From Diploscapter coronatus (lineage: Eukaryota > Nematoda > Chromadorea > Rhabditida > Rhabditidae), in NCBI GenBank assembly GCA_964036155.1, contig OZ038423.1, positions 70,571,249-70,635,248 on the forward strand: a DNA stretch of 64,000 bases, written 5' to 3'. A program made the position numbers and the translations under genes. This document shows positions 1 through 13,125 of the stretch, one piece after another. Each line of letters starts with the position of its first letter. Position 1 is the stretch's first letter. The notes below the pieces were generated by a model. That model was not told where the DNA came from. It saw only the letters and a program-made list of their open reading frames with translations, and did not search any database.

Positions 1-103
1 CAGGTACATATTAATTGACGATTTAATACTTTGATTAAACCAAGCATCGGGGTTAACATGTCAAGCTATGTTAATTTTTTTTAACATACAAGGGAATTTT
101 CAG

Positions 104-534
104 AAGTGTCCTCCTCCACTTTTGCTGATTCCTTAACCATAGGTGTACTTCAGTGTGTAGATGACTGATCCGAAGTCAAAAGTGCTGACGTTGAGTCCTA
201 GGTTTAGGATTTGGTTTTTAATGACCATTCAATGCAAAACCTGCCATCTTAGCAAAAAAGAGGAATGAAGCGTCTGTCAAATAGTGTATTCAAATTTGGG
301 CATTTCTTTTACTCTCTTTGGCTTCGGATTCGTCATCCACGTACTGAAATACCCCTACAGTGAAAAGATCAGCCAACTAGGAGACGGATACTCGAGAAAC
401 TTCCCTCGTAAATATTCAAATTATAATTTCAGGAAAATCGATTCCAACAAGAAGCTGCGGAATACAAGCAAAAGACTGGCGGTGGAAATTTCCTAAGTGG
501 AATTGGGGGATTTTTGAACACTGTTAGAGGATAA
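104..534 (+). CDS. 3' end of an unidentified membrane protein gene (partial)
   Basis: I do not recognise this gene. Three exons join in phase: 104-142 (after aattttcag), 285-340 (after aatag) and 433-534 (after aatttcag, ending in TAA at 532-534). The joined reading gives a polar lead-in, a hydrophobic stretch rich in F, G and I (YSNLGISFTLFGFGFVIH) that looks like a transmembrane segment, then a short polar, Gly-rich tail (KQKTGGGNFLSGIGGFLNT). CAG followed by GTACAT at bases 1-9 may be the donor of the previous exon, so the gene runs off the left edge. A polyadenylation signal AATAAA lies at 690-695. The 340/341 donor was chosen because it keeps the frame; the exon could end elsewhere. Topology suggests a C-terminal cytosolic or luminal tail, but the function is unknown. 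Confidence 0.5.
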
Positions 535-1692
535 TTTTTAACCGAGTAACTTATTAACATAAATATTCGTCCAAAACTATCACTTTTCTATTGAAAACGG
601 GTAGAATTCAGTTGATACGTTGAATTTTATTGCCATATATCATAATTATGCGGATTCGTAATTTTTATAAACAACTTGTTTACAGTCACAATAAAATTAA
701 GTTACACTCAGATAGAATTTCGAATAGAATGTTGAAAATAATCGGTGTTTGTGTGTACCCAATGTGAAGAAGTTTCGCGAGGATTACGGTAGAATTACTG
801 TTTTAATCAATAAATAATTCTACCTAGAAGAATACTTGTATCATTCGGACCAATTTTAATGAATACATTTCTAAATTGTGATTTTTAAATTAAGAAAATG
901 CACAGCTCTTGAAAAATCGGACTAAAGTGGAAAGAGAATTCAAATAAATCACATAATTTTTGTGGAGCAAGGGTAATTTGTGAAAATCGACGAATTTCTT
1001 ATCAAAATTCTGTGGAGAGCCTCGGTTTAAATAAGTTCGCATTTTGTAGATCTTTGAATTTAAATAAAATGCGACACTATCTGTCTCTAGTTGAAATGCG
1101 CTTTGCCATATTTGGTGTTGCGAATACTCGAAAGAACTTGGATTTTTGGTCACGTAATAGTTTAAAATAAAACTACAGAATCACTATGTGTTAAATAATA
1201 GTAACCGGATGAGGATAATACAATTATGCTTGATGAATGGACGATGATGTAATTCTTACGTGACGTGTGAAGAATGGCATGAATTACTGCGTTGGCCAAT
1301 AATATCGTTCTCACTTTTAATAAAGAAAATATAACCTAATTGATGGCAAATATATCGTAAACTGATGGTTTGTTCATGACTATGTTTGATAACAACGCTC
1401 ATGAAATTTTTGATGGAACGAAATTGGAGTCCTATGGTTTTCCGAGGGAAAAACACGACTTTAGATACTCGAAAATAGGAACGAAGTTATTGACCAACAC
1501 GCAATAATAAAATCCAACGTCGTTACGCTAAGAGTATGGTGTGTGCTATCCCCAACGAAGAAATGACGTAGGGAAGGATGTTGGCAAATAGGCAGATAAG
1601 TTAGAGATACGAGCCGAAAGGGTGGTGGGCGTGGACTCAGAAGACACCACGTCGTCACCATTCGACTCTAACCGAGACGCTCCCGCGCACCG
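535..1692. other. Convergent intergenic region
   Basis: This region lies between the 3' end of the left-edge gene (+) and the 3' end of the Rab11-FIP gene (-). It holds the AATAAA at 690-695 and short open frames on the minus strand around 890-1660. Those frames lack start context, splice signals or family resemblance, so I do not call them genes. Confidence 0.6.
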
Positions 1693-3335
1693 TCAACTGT
1701 TGCGCTTTTCTTCCTGAAAATATGAGCGTCATTTTAGTTAAAGGTGTAGTTTTTTTTTTAAAATAATCATTGATTTGTAAGGGAAATTTTACCTGCTCCC
1801 CAATTTCGAGAATCTCAGGATGCTTCTCGATGACCCGCATCAAAATACCATTAATATACACGCGAAGTTTCTGATTGCACACTTCTTGCTCACGCAGTGC
1901 GTCCAGGAGCTGAAAACTTACAATAATCTAGAAAATACACTAATCCGGAAAAATAAATAATTTCAAATATCTTAGCAATCCCAAAAAATCGGCAATAACC
2001 CCAAAAGTCAATATTTTCTAACTAATACCTGTTGAGAATCGCCACCGGCTAATTCGTCAGCTAAAGACGGAGCGTTTGCAATCAAATTCCGGCCCATTCC
2101 GATGTCAGAAGCCAAAAGTTGGGCCTAAATTGGCATAATCGAAAAAATTCAGGTACTAAAATGTACCTGAAGTTCTTCCTTCTCCGAGTTCAACTGTCTA
2201 ATTTGCAATTTAGCCCTCTCCAGCTCCTCTTCTAAACCCATCATCTAAAATTCAAGATATATAAGACTCGGGTTTATTTTTGATAAATACTTGTTCTGCG
2301 ACGGAGCCTTGTCGAGGGTTTATCCTCTTCCTTAGCTCTTCGGTTTCAGCTGTAAGAACCTCGACCATTTCAGAAGACGAGTCGATGTCCTATAAATGTG
2401 AGGTTTAACTTCTAAACGTTGTCAGAATCGACTTGAAAGTTAACACAAATGAGTTTAACTTCAGAACTATCGCAAAATTTAGCAAAAATATGAATAATAA
2501 CTTATTTAATAACCTCAAAATAAAATCAAGTCTAGGTTCAAAGTTAAAATTAAGTCTGATCTTCACACCTGTTTCGCCTCCTCTTTGAATCGTTTGAATT
2601 GATTGTTCAATTTCACCAATTCTTCATCCAAACTCTCCACGAGGAATTGGGACTGCGCCAAATCGCCCTTGACTTTGTCCAGTTCGGACTTGGCTTTTTC
2701 AGCTTCTTGGTGGGTCTTTTCGGCTTCCTTCTTTGCCGATTGCAGGTCTTTTTCAAGCATCTAAAAAATATTACATCATCATACTTAAATTTTTAAAAGA
2801 CTTTTTTAATTACAAAGTCTTTTAATCGTACGATTTTTACCTGATACTTCAGCGCATGACTTTCTGCCTCTAGCTGTTTCTCCCTTTCTACCCTCGCCAA
2901 CAAATCCTTAGATCGACTTTTATTCTCTTGCATTTGCTCCTTATACCTGAAATCTCGTTATTTTATATCCCAGCCGTTTTCGAATACAATATACCTCTGC
3001 TCACTAGTTTGTAGCTGCTCTTCTAATACGTGTATCCTCTCCATTAGAACTGCATTTTCCGTTTTCAGCCTGCTTCGTTCTTCTTGCAATGCCATATTTC
3101 TTTCTTCGAATTCGTTGAGTCGCTTCGTGAATGACGTCATCTAAAATATTGATTTCTTCATTCAAATATCGATTTTCCATACTTGGCTGTTAAAATCCTG
3201 AACATTGTCGGAATCTGAGAAGGAGATGAGTTCTGGATCGGAGCCCAGGGAATCGCGACGAGAGCGGGTTCCGTAAAGTCGACTGGCTACCGACGCTGAT
3301 GAGGCTGAGCTACCCTGGAGGCGCATGGGCGACTC
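1693..3335 (-). CDS. Rab11 family-interacting protein, class II (Nuf / FIP3-FIP4 like), common 3' exons
   Basis: Class II FIPs are coiled-coil effectors that bind Rab11 (and Arf6) on recycling endosomes and deliver membrane during cytokinesis and polarised traffic. Read from 3335 down, the protein starts with a Ser-rich acidic segment (RSRRDSLGSDPELISFSDSD). It continues as a long heptad-rich coiled coil over several exons (for example 2958-3140, 2563-2760, 2166-2245). It ends with a clear FIP-RBD Rab-binding motif at 1793-1909 (LRVYINGILMRVIEKHPEIL). The last exon, 1693-1713, adds EEKRNS and a TGA at 1693-1695. The first common exon (3335 side) is entered in phase 0 and has no obvious start of its own, so the N-terminus must come from an upstream exon; candidates are listed separately. 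I see no EF-hand or C2 domain. The family call rests on the RBD and is secure; the choice between FIP3 and FIP4 is not meaningful here. Confidence 0.88.
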
Positions 3336-5881
3336 CTGAAATTTTTAAAATTAGCATAAAGCATTCCATTTTTAAAATAGATATGCAAAGAATAGCATAA
3401 AGGCTTCTTTGTACAGTAATTTATCAGAAAATTAGTATAAATGATGATAGTCTTGATCTTAAAACTCAAATATTTGACTATCTCCTCATCAAATAGATGC
3501 GTAGGGGCTATTAGATCAGTGAAGATCAGCCTATTCCATTCAATTTCAACGAACTTTATACTTATAGATCGAAAGATATACATGTGTGGAGCAGAAGAGT
3601 CACGTCCATAAATGGTTATGACTTTGCCTGACTTCTCTAGGATCTCTTATTTTAAATGCTCTTTCGCCCTCAAAATTTTAGTTCCAACTGAATAAATTCA
3701 ACACTCGAGTGTCAACAATGGAGGAGAAGAGGGGGTGCGCTCAGTAAAGAAAAAAGCCGAGTTTGGGAGATTCCATACAAGGACACGAGTAGCTGTTATA
3801 ATAACCTGGGAGTATTTTGTTCCCAAAGTTTGGGAATAAAAGGAATAGTCAGGGGGAAAAGTAGCTGTAATAATAAGTTGGGACAACCCTGTTCCCCAAC
3901 ATAGATCATTTACTTAAAAAAAACTTGAGAATAAAATAATCTGCGATAAAATTCTAGGCATCATAACCTTATACACAGACAACCGTAATTATACGAAGTT
4001 TCAAGAAGAAGTCCAGAAAAAAATCGATTTTCTTAGGAAACGATTATGACTTCTTCCAACTGTGTCAAGTCTGTACATAAAAATCATTCCCCAAACTGCA
4101 ATGAAAGGACAGGAAAATTGATCTCCACTGGAGTGAAATTTCGCAATAGCAATAACGTATTTCGCAAAACCGTTTTGGCTACAGTAGAAAATTGGGGAAA
4201 ATAACCGACTTACATAATGAAACATTAAATGTCGTTCAAAGCACGGGAGTTAACTTTGGTTGGATGTTCTAGAAAGTGTTTAAAAATTTTCGAATATAAT
4301 TAAATATATCAGGTGTGCTAGAAGGTTAGATTAAATAGATGATTTCTTTCTAGAACTTTGATAAATAGCAGGTGTTATTATTCTAGAAATTTTGGAAGAG
4401 TATGATGAAATATACCGAGCGGACTTATTTGTAGTTGCTATGGGCAATGTAGGTGTGTTGGCGAGAGAGCATGGGATATTTAGAGGAAGCGAGACATAGA
4501 AAGGGGAATTTTCGAAAGGAGGAGCTACCTGCGTCTAAGTATCGATTCATCATATGAGACCGGGCTTCAAAAAAGGCGTTATTACGTAAAGTGTGACTTA
4601 TCATGACGTAATAATAACTGGTAAGGATATGATAAATCTTATCAAATGACTATATTAAAAATAGATCTTCTAAATTCATAACTAAAAAGACTTGTTTCAG
4701 ATTTATATGATATTACCTCATATAGCTTCATTTCACTAGGAAGAATTCTCACAAATCGGATAAGCAAAGAATAAAGGAGATGCTTGAGGATGGGAACGGT
4801 TTAGAATGCTTAGCTTCTCGCAGAAAGGAGAAAGGAAAACAATGCGCAAAATGTCCAACAATAGAAGCACGAAAACGAAGAGTCTTCCTGTCAAAAAATA
4901 AGACCTCTAGAAAATAAAACATCCCTAAGAAAGGTAAAAGAAGCTCGGAAGAACAAACTGGTTATAAGAAGGGTGAAGTGGTCCGAAGCGATCTGATAAT
5001 TCAACTATATATTCTGGAATGAAGGTGATAGGCAATTCTCCTAGAACACACGAATATTGTTGTTCCAGAACATATTTTTGTAGGAGTTAAGTACATCATG
5101 ACTCGTTCAGCCTAATGATATTTACAGAGAGCGTTAAATGTCAGAAATGTAAGGGTCGGTTTTTTTCGACTGAACAGTAAAACAGTAATTCTTCTCTAGT
5201 AGTTCCACTCAACAGAGTTCTCTACAAGACCAGACAAAATCAATTTTGCTCTCAAAAAGAAAAGAAAAGGAAAAAGATGAATCACTCTGATCCAACATGA
5301 AATTACTCATTTCTATGATAGAAGGAAAAAACAAATAATTTAGAAAATCGATATGTGATTTTGCAGAACTCGTCACTTGAGCGCAAAGATGAACCAAGTA
5401 TTGACATTTCGACTGATTTCATCATCGCGTTTCCCAAAATCGGGGGTCGCATTATTTTCCTTCTACAGTCGAAGCGCGCGCATGACTGCTCAATTATAAC
5501 TTCAAGGAAAGTCAATATTTTGCTAAATTTATACGACAAAAATAAAGATACCCATTACGGAAAATACATAAAAATGCAAATTAATCAGACGCGCATTCTC
5601 AATAGGAAATGTCTCTAAAGTGGAACACTCGAGCGCTAAAGTCAAATTTTGGAGTCAACTACTAAAACTGAGAAGGAGGAAAATGGGTAATGGGTAAAGT
5701 AAAGAAAAGAAAGGTAGAGGCATAATGACACTATATGGACAATATATGGCCTCGAAACAAAGGCAATCGGCATCCATATACTGGATTCTGGTTGCTTGAA
5801 ATTGCAGGTGGGTGTAAATTGATACAAGAGTCTTTAATAGTACAGACGTAAAGATGAATTAGGGGTGCCTATTTTACTTAC

Positions 5882-5920
5882 CATGTAATTTTTACATTCG
5901 TCGCTAGTGTATTCTTCCAT
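5882..5920 (-). other. Candidate alternative first exon of the Rab11-FIP gene
   Basis: The minus strand reads ATG, then MEEYTSDECKNYM, directly followed by a consensus donor GTAAGT. The exon ends in phase 0, which matches the phase-0 acceptor of the common exon ending at 3335. It is short, acidic and has no other partner gene on this strand. No transcript evidence is available. Confidence 0.4.
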
Positions 5921-6264
5921 TAGAAATGTGAATGAAAATGATTGGTTAGAGCTTTAAAATGAGGGAAGGGACGCAGAGAGGATAGAGAAGAGTGACTGTC
6001 AATAGCTAGCGAGAAACATGCACAGATTGAGCTATCGTTATCTAACCGGTCTTTTACGTTATTCTCTATCTTTTCCAGCCTCTCTATTTGCTGTTCTATC
6101 TCGTCTAAACAATTCTCATGGAATTTTATATACAGCCCTGTCAATTAAACAAAACATTACATCAAAAATCAATTTAACCACAAATTTCAACCAATTCTTG
6201 AACGGTTCCGGTAAATAACAGGAGTAATTTAATTTGATTAGAGCATGTTTTCCAGAAGACTTAC

Positions 6265-6291
6265 GTTTATCGCGTTTTCAGATGATGGCAT
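6265..6291 (-). other. Candidate alternative first exon of the Rab11-FIP gene
   Basis: The minus strand reads MPSSENAIN and then a strong GTAAGT donor, again in phase 0 with the common exons downstream. It could be an alternative promoter product. A short ATG plus donor can also arise by chance in AT-rich DNA. Confidence 0.4.
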
Positions 6292-7156
6292 AGAAAATAA
6301 GAAGTATCAATCGATAATTTACAGAATTCCCTTCTAACTAAACGGCGCCATAAATGGTCTTGACGAATTCAATGTATTTTCTCGCAAAACGCGCTGCGCA
6401 AGCTACGTAAAGTGTCCACTTTTCTATTGGACGAATTGAATCGAATCGAATTCGAGAAATACAGACGAAATGTTGTGACTAATTGAAGAGACTACCTTCT
6501 TACATAAAAAACGATCTATTTTCCGTCAAAGAAAATGACAATTCCCGCATTTTTTCAGATTTATAAATAAGTTTTAGCGGCTTCTTCAAGGCTTTTCGCC
6601 ATTTGAATTGGTGTTTTAATCAAATCCTGAGTCATGATTCAAAGCACGTCAAATTTCTCATTTTTCTATAGAAAAAATTGGATTGCGCGATCCTTGACGT
6701 TTCGGGGAAAAGAAAACAAACTACAAAAGGCGCGCCGCGCAAAATGCCTGGGCGGGCACTGTTTGCCCTGGAAAATATCTATGGCAGATGAGAGACTTTT
6801 TAAATAAAAATGAACGGATGGACGACAACACTTGGGAAGTGTGAAAACTGGAATAATCTTTCGAATCTCTTGAAAAGATATTTTTTAAAAATCAATCTGT
6901 TGAACAGTATGGCATCGTGGTACAAGATATAAACCAAACGAGTAGGATATTATATCTTCTCTCATTCTAAGGGGAAATCCAGTAAGTTTTATAATTCTAA
7001 AATTAAAATACTCTAGCTTCAATGATATTTGAACTCTAAACAGACATAGTATGATTAAAACATAAATATAGATGATTAATTTCGAAAAAAAAAACTTATA
7101 GGATGATAAAATATTTGCCTTGCGGTTTATAAGTTGATTGAAATAATAATGCTTAC

Positions 7157-7180
7157 ATCAGATTCATAAACGTCGGCCAT
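7157..7180 (-). other. Candidate alternative first exon of the Rab11-FIP gene
   Basis: The minus strand reads MADVYESD with good start context (four A residues before ATG, G after) and the donor GTAAGC in phase 0. Of the candidate starts for the Rab11-FIP gene this has the best context. Like the others it would splice to the common exon ending at 3335. Confidence 0.45.
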
Positions 7181-10100
7181 TTTTGATGGTAAATAGGTCG
7201 GATTTCAACTCCACTCGAAGCTAATTTCAACCATACAGAAGTCAATCACGAGGTTTTGCACACAGCCACCCTAAATCACGACACTTTTAGCTCGAAGCGA
7301 AAAGCCATAAATATTGGATGATTCACGTGCTGAAAGTGGCACTGGCTCAGGGGTACGAAAACGAAAATTAGAAATCACGAAGCAAATATGGACATGAAAA
7401 GAAGAAGAATAGAATTATAAATATCTCTCTCGAAAGACAGAATTTTAATGGAAATTAATAAGGTACTAAGAAAAAGTCGATTTAAACCTGATTCTTTTCA
7501 TTTTAAGCTGATGATAAGCCTTGCAAGAATGTGTTTTGCATGAGAAGAATTTTGATAAGACATTTTATTTCCGAGGGAAAATAGAATAGATCAAGTAAAA
7601 AAGTAGCCTAGCAAAAATTGAATAAACTTTAGCATTTTTGAGCTATGAAAGTTAAGCATCTAAAGTTTCGCTTAGTGCTTTTATTAATGGGCCTGGAATG
7701 GATAATGAATCTGAAAATGTCAAGAACATATGAAAAATGGGCAGAGATTGAATCTAAAGAGGACAGGTTGCACGGCGGAAAATAAAGAAATCCTTAGAGG
7801 AAAAAAACCGCCGAATAGGCTGGGTTTTCAAGGACGCAAAATGCAGAAAACGCAAATTAGTCGGAGGCGAAAGGAGGAAAATTGAGGATAGAGGCTGGAA
7901 TTTAAATGGAGATGCGAAAAATGGGGCGAGAGTTGAATAATTAACCATCTTCAAAAACGAAAAAAGCTTATCTTCGCTAATATTTCGAGATTTTCGGTAA
8001 CTTTGAATGAAAATAAAGCTGATTTCCATCAATTCTTCTAAGTAATTTTGAAGAACTTCAAATAGGAGAAGCTGATCTTCATTGAGAATCTGCCATATTA
8101 AAACTAGTAAAGTCAATACATTTGTATAGTAAAGCGCTTTTTTAAAAACCAGTCTCAAGTATCCAAAATTCAAGAGTTGGTGGGGGAAAGTCGCGCTACA
8201 AAGCCGGGGCTAAAAAGCGATAAAGCTCGGATTTCAAAAAGAGGGTCAAGATACGAAAATAGGCGAACTTCGAAAATCCTAAAATTATCAATTATCTTGA
8301 AGAGAGGACTTAGTCATCAAGATGGGAGGCAGAAAACATGTGTGAGCCATGGTGCGAGTAACAAGCGGGGGAAATAGAAATCAGAAAAATGAGTAGCCGA
8401 GAAAAATCACATGTGAAAAGACGAGAAGAAGAAGAAGAAAGCTTGCAGAGGTCGGCACGGCAAAAATGAACAAATGTTGTAATGCGGCAAGAAACATCGG
8501 AATTAGATGCTATCTTGTCAAAGCCCATCAAAAACCGGAAAGCAACGAAAAAGGTGGTCATTTTGTCTAGAAAATGAGTAGATTTATGAAATTTGATATC
8601 TCAGAAATCCACTAAATCTGTCAAATTTTGATTGATAGCGATTTGCGTACATGACAAATGATCTCACCGAAATAATATCTCGCTTCAAATTTCGCCGGAC
8701 TAAAATTTAGATACGAGAACAATTACTCGCCTAAATAAGAGGCGAGGATTTTAAATTAAATGGGGTCTTGAAAACAAAGAAATAAGAAAAAGGCCCGGGC
8801 AAAGCTGGACTTCACTTGGAATTTTGAGCTGATACTCTAAATCGAGGCCTTGGGGATAGCCGCATAAAGATTTATGAGTCAAGACAAAATCCGGGTTGGA
8901 GGCTAGAGACAATGAACAACGAAGAGAGCGCGGATGATAGTGTGCGTGAGAGTGAGCCCGGAATGAATGAATGAAAGGGAATGAAGGAAGGAAGGAGCTG
9001 ACTGAGAAATGAGTAAGCATAACACTCCAGACTAACGCTAAATGTTGCCAAATATCAAACTAGAAAAGTTGGAAAAACTTGGAAAATACGTTAATTTTGT
9101 CAAAAAGTAGTAAATTGTCGTTTTTCTATCGAAAAACCTATAAAGTGTATTAATTAAATTAAAAAAGATGATACTACCATACTTTTTAGGTATAAAACAA
9201 GTAAAATACGCCATTAAACCAAAAAAGTCGCGAATTTTCTAGACTCTTAAGGATTTAAGAGGATATATGAAATCCCTTGGATCATCTCGAGATTTATAGC
9301 GGTTTTTTACACCCTTTTCACACATACACGTGTTCTATCATAAAACGTGGTCTATTATAACTGGAAGAGTGAAAGCTAAATAAAAAAGTGTGAAGAGAAT
9401 AGGTAAAATGAGAGCAAACAGAACAGATGAATGAAATAAGGGAAAGTGCACGACGACCGAAACTGGACAATGAAAGAAAGAAAACTACGCCATTTACTCC
9501 TACATTCCGTTTTCTATAAAATCTCACAATTAAAATTCAAAGGCAATTTATACTTTTAGAACAATGATAAGTGTAAAGTTTTCATCACTATATGATGGTC
9601 CATATTATTAGAATTTTTCACTATTTTACTTGCTCTAATAAAAAGCTATTAGCTGAGACGCAAAATTTTCCAATTTACGACCTATAAATATAAATCGATA
9701 AAGGACTGATTATCAATCAGCAGGAAGGAAGGAAGAATTCAACCGACCGAAAACAGGCTGAAGTATCAATCGATAGTTTTGGTGGGTGAAGTGAAAATCC
9801 ACGATAACATCTAGGATTTCAGGGATTTAAGTTGGGATTTTGAAAATCCGAAAAACCGGCTGGTCTATTGAAAAGGAAGAAAAGAGGGCGGGGCCTGATG
9901 AATAGAAGAATTGATTGAAAAGGCGAAACAAATCGATGACGCAAACAATGATGATGAAAGAGGGGAAAAGCTTGTGAATGAACGAAGAGAGAGGATACAG
10001 ACTGTTTGTGGAGAGTCCAGAGAAAAAAATCGTAAGAAAAATAGTATAGGAAAAATATAAATCGGAGAAGCAAAGAAAGCAAAATAGTATATGGACATCA

Positions 10101-11304
10101 GAGATATCAGACGATCAGAAATTATGAGTCCTACAAAACTGAATGTTGACTTTTAGTATAAGTTGACCGTCACGAAACAACGATATATCACAAAAATCCC
10201 AAATCAAAAGAATCGCCCAAAATAAGGCTAAAGGGGGATATACCAAATCTCTTTATTTCTCTATGCCCTCCTACATCCGAATACTATCTAGTTTGTCCTC
10301 AAACAATAGTGGTCAGGTGAGTAGAGGACGTTCATGAGGTCAACCGCAGCGAGCCTTTATTTATTCATGTCTCCATTAAAGAGAAAAATGTGGAAAATGC
10401 ACCCTATTCAAAATCATAAAAATGTACCCCTCGAAATGTGAACATTTTAAAAATTACCGTTCCCTAAATGACAATAACAGGAACATATTCGAGCATTTAC
10501 AAAATATATGGGACAGTCTAACTAATCTATGGTGGGGATAACTACGAGTGCCACTGCAGCTTTGACACAGAACCGGATCTGGAAGGGATATTTCATATAT
10601 CCTCCTGATACACAGTGTCTATATTGTCTCTCTAGACAAGTATGAGATACAATGGGGATGTATTGATTGGAAAAAAGACAATGGAGAAAAAGTTATCTTC
10701 TCAGGAATGTGACAAGTGACAAATTGACAACTCTCAGGGGCACGATTGACACAAGCGTCACCAAAAATGGAAAATCCCGGAATTTATCGATTATTCCTCT
10801 TAAATTAAGGGAAATTTGTGAAATTAAAACAATAATCATAATAAAAATTACCTGAGTTAGATGTGTGGTAAAATTTGGAACTATGCAAATTTTCATGACA
10901 TTCACTTGAATAATTTCAACGAATTTGGTCATCTCAAGTCTCCCGAGGTCAGCATAAGAAAACTGATTCGAACAGCCAGAAAATGCACTCTTTGCATGTG
11001 TATAATTGCTGAATGATTATCATCGAATCTCCGTCCTTTTATATTTCATTCATATTGATTCATTTCAGACATCGTCTGAATCTGAATGAATGAAATCTCC
11101 GGTAAATCTTTGTTTGTTTATTTGTCTGAAGGCCAAATCTTCGTGCAACATTTTGCATTTCCCATATTCTTCTAGCCTTTTTCTTAAGTATCGCCAATCG
11201 ATCAATAAAAAATTTAATATTTACTTTCTCTTAAAAAATTGCAATTTCACGCCTGGCTTTTTGTATTCTACAGTAATCTCTGCATAAAGTATAACGTTCA
11301 TGTA

Positions 11305-11330
11305 TTGGGTTGGTGCATAATTTCTTTCAC
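11305..11330. mobile_element. Possible mariner-type terminal remnant
   Basis: After a TA, the sequence TTGGGTTGGTGCATAATTTC resembles the general pattern of mariner terminal repeats (TTAGGTTGGTGC...). I found no matching inverted end and no transposase nearby, so at most this is a decayed terminus or a chance match. Confidence 0.25.
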
Positions 11331-13125
11331 CGATAAATTTCTTGAATTCTTTGAATACAGAAAAGTGAGTCAAGCTAATTTTACTGTATGTTAGAGAGTA
11401 GAACTAGAGCATCTAAATGAGCCAAATATCTCCTACTTTTCTCCTTTTCATGAATTAAGGGTTTAATTTTTCTTCGAATGATCGTATATCTTTCACTTCA
11501 AAAAATAGCTAAAATTTCGAATTTGGGCTGGAAAAAAAACCAAAGAGGGATGCCAAATCAAGTAGTGTTTATGATGTTACAGTATTGATGTTATTTTGCG
11601 CAAGTGACCATTGATACGCCCCATTTAATCCTTCCGAACATTTGGCTACCTCAAAAATTGCTTCATAAATTTTGATTAGCTCATCTACCTCAACAAACAA
11701 CCAAGAAACAGCCAAGCCCAGGAAAGATGGCAGCCTGATTATCATAATGAAATGATTAATTAGGGCTTTACCTTTGGAAGGAGGCAATTTTTCAAAGTAT
11801 TCATCTCACAAATGAAAATAATCGAATCAGTCCAATAGAAAGCGAATTTTGTATACAGAGGACCAAAATTTGAGTTTTCATTTCTTTCCATAAAAACACT
11901 TTCAGCCTCACCCCCCATTAACCCTTATTTTGGCTTCTACATTTGCCAATCAGACTGCCACTATTACACCTTATCATTTTATCATTCACAGCCATTCTCG
12001 TTCAGACAATCGAAAGCCCCCAAAACAACGTCTGTTTCTGCATTTTACGTCTTCTGACAATGGGGATGTTTCTTGCTTCAAATAAATAGCGCCCCAGCGC
12101 TCCTTGTTTGAGGCTGCCTTCCCTAATCGTATAATAGTGAATTTGAGACTTCGGGCATGAAAGATGGTTGTATAATTTATACAATTTTCATTATTTTCAC
12201 CTATACAATTTCGTATAATTCATCCCATTGTTCTTTCCAAGAATATTTCTCAGGAACAATGCTGAATTATACAACAAATCTCATGTAATTACTTGGGTCT
12301 AATATTGTTTTGATTCAGCCAAACTTGAATGATTTGCAAAATCCCTTTCGAAAACACTCAAATTATTACCTCAAGATCTAAATATAAAACTGAGAAGTCA
12401 CAGTTTTCTCTGGCGATCATCATGACTCTTCGCTAATCTATGATCATTTTCCATCACATTGTCTTCACAGGACAAACTCAGTCTGATTTGATGACTTCAT
12501 TTTTCAATTTCAGTGATTTTACCACTCTTCAGCCTAAATAACATTTTAGTTTGGCCACAACGACACTTTCCTTCAAACTATTGTATGCTTCTATTCAAAT
12601 TAGACCGCTTTTCACCTTCCCCTTAGGGCATTCTTGAACTTTAACAGTCTTTACATTGTCATTTTCTGTCGTCTCCATCATTATCGTCGCCTTTTGCTGT
12701 TGTCTGGCATCTTTTCCCACTTGCTGTCCTTCCTGCTTGCAATTCGCAATCCAGTTTCTAAGGTCGTCGTCCTTCGGCAATTTTTATCTGTTTCTTTCTG
12801 TCTCTCGATTCGAGAATCTCTCGCCATTTCCCGCAATCACACACAATGCCACACTGCCCCATGCAAATCATCATCATCATATCAGTCACTTTGCGTTTGA
12901 CAACCAAAGATGCGACCTCTTTTTCCGTGCAGAAATTTAATTTGCAGCTTTTCAATATCATTGAATATTATGACCTTTCCAAATCTACTTCAGAAACTTC
13001 AATTTCATCTAACTTCAAATCTAATTTGAAGTTTCGAGTTTTTTCGGGAGTAAAAACTCCGTTTTCATTTATTAAACATTGTTACGAAGATCAAGAATTT
13101 CAGAAAAACTTTCGATTCTCCAAAA

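Larger units (their letters stand above)
3336..13125. other. Long 5' region of the Rab11-FIP gene; no separate gene recognised
   Basis: This near-10-kb stretch contains the candidate first exons described above and three weaker ones on the minus strand in phase 0: 4717-4731 (MKLYE), 10852-10932 (MTKFVEIIQ...) and 12616-12681 (MMETTENDN...). It also has purine-rich tracts on the plus strand near 8940-9000 and 9700-9740, a mariner-terminus-like sequence at 11305, and a GC-rich patch near 6731-6775. The many short open frames are not supported by splice signals or family resemblance. It is most simply the intron and promoter region of the Rab11-FIP gene, ending in a head-to-head arrangement with the dioxygenase-like gene at 13126. 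Confidence 0.5.

Noticed and set aside
4200..4225. Another ATG-plus-donor (MFHY, GTAAGT) upstream of Rab11-FIP
   Set aside because: Only four codons with poor start context; too likely to be chance to list as a feature.
7754..8173. 139-codon minus-strand open frame
   Set aside because: It is the longest open frame in the Rab11-FIP upstream region, but it starts with hydrophobic low-complexity sequence, has no recognisable domain and no splice or start context. Its complement is purine-rich, which explains the absence of stops.
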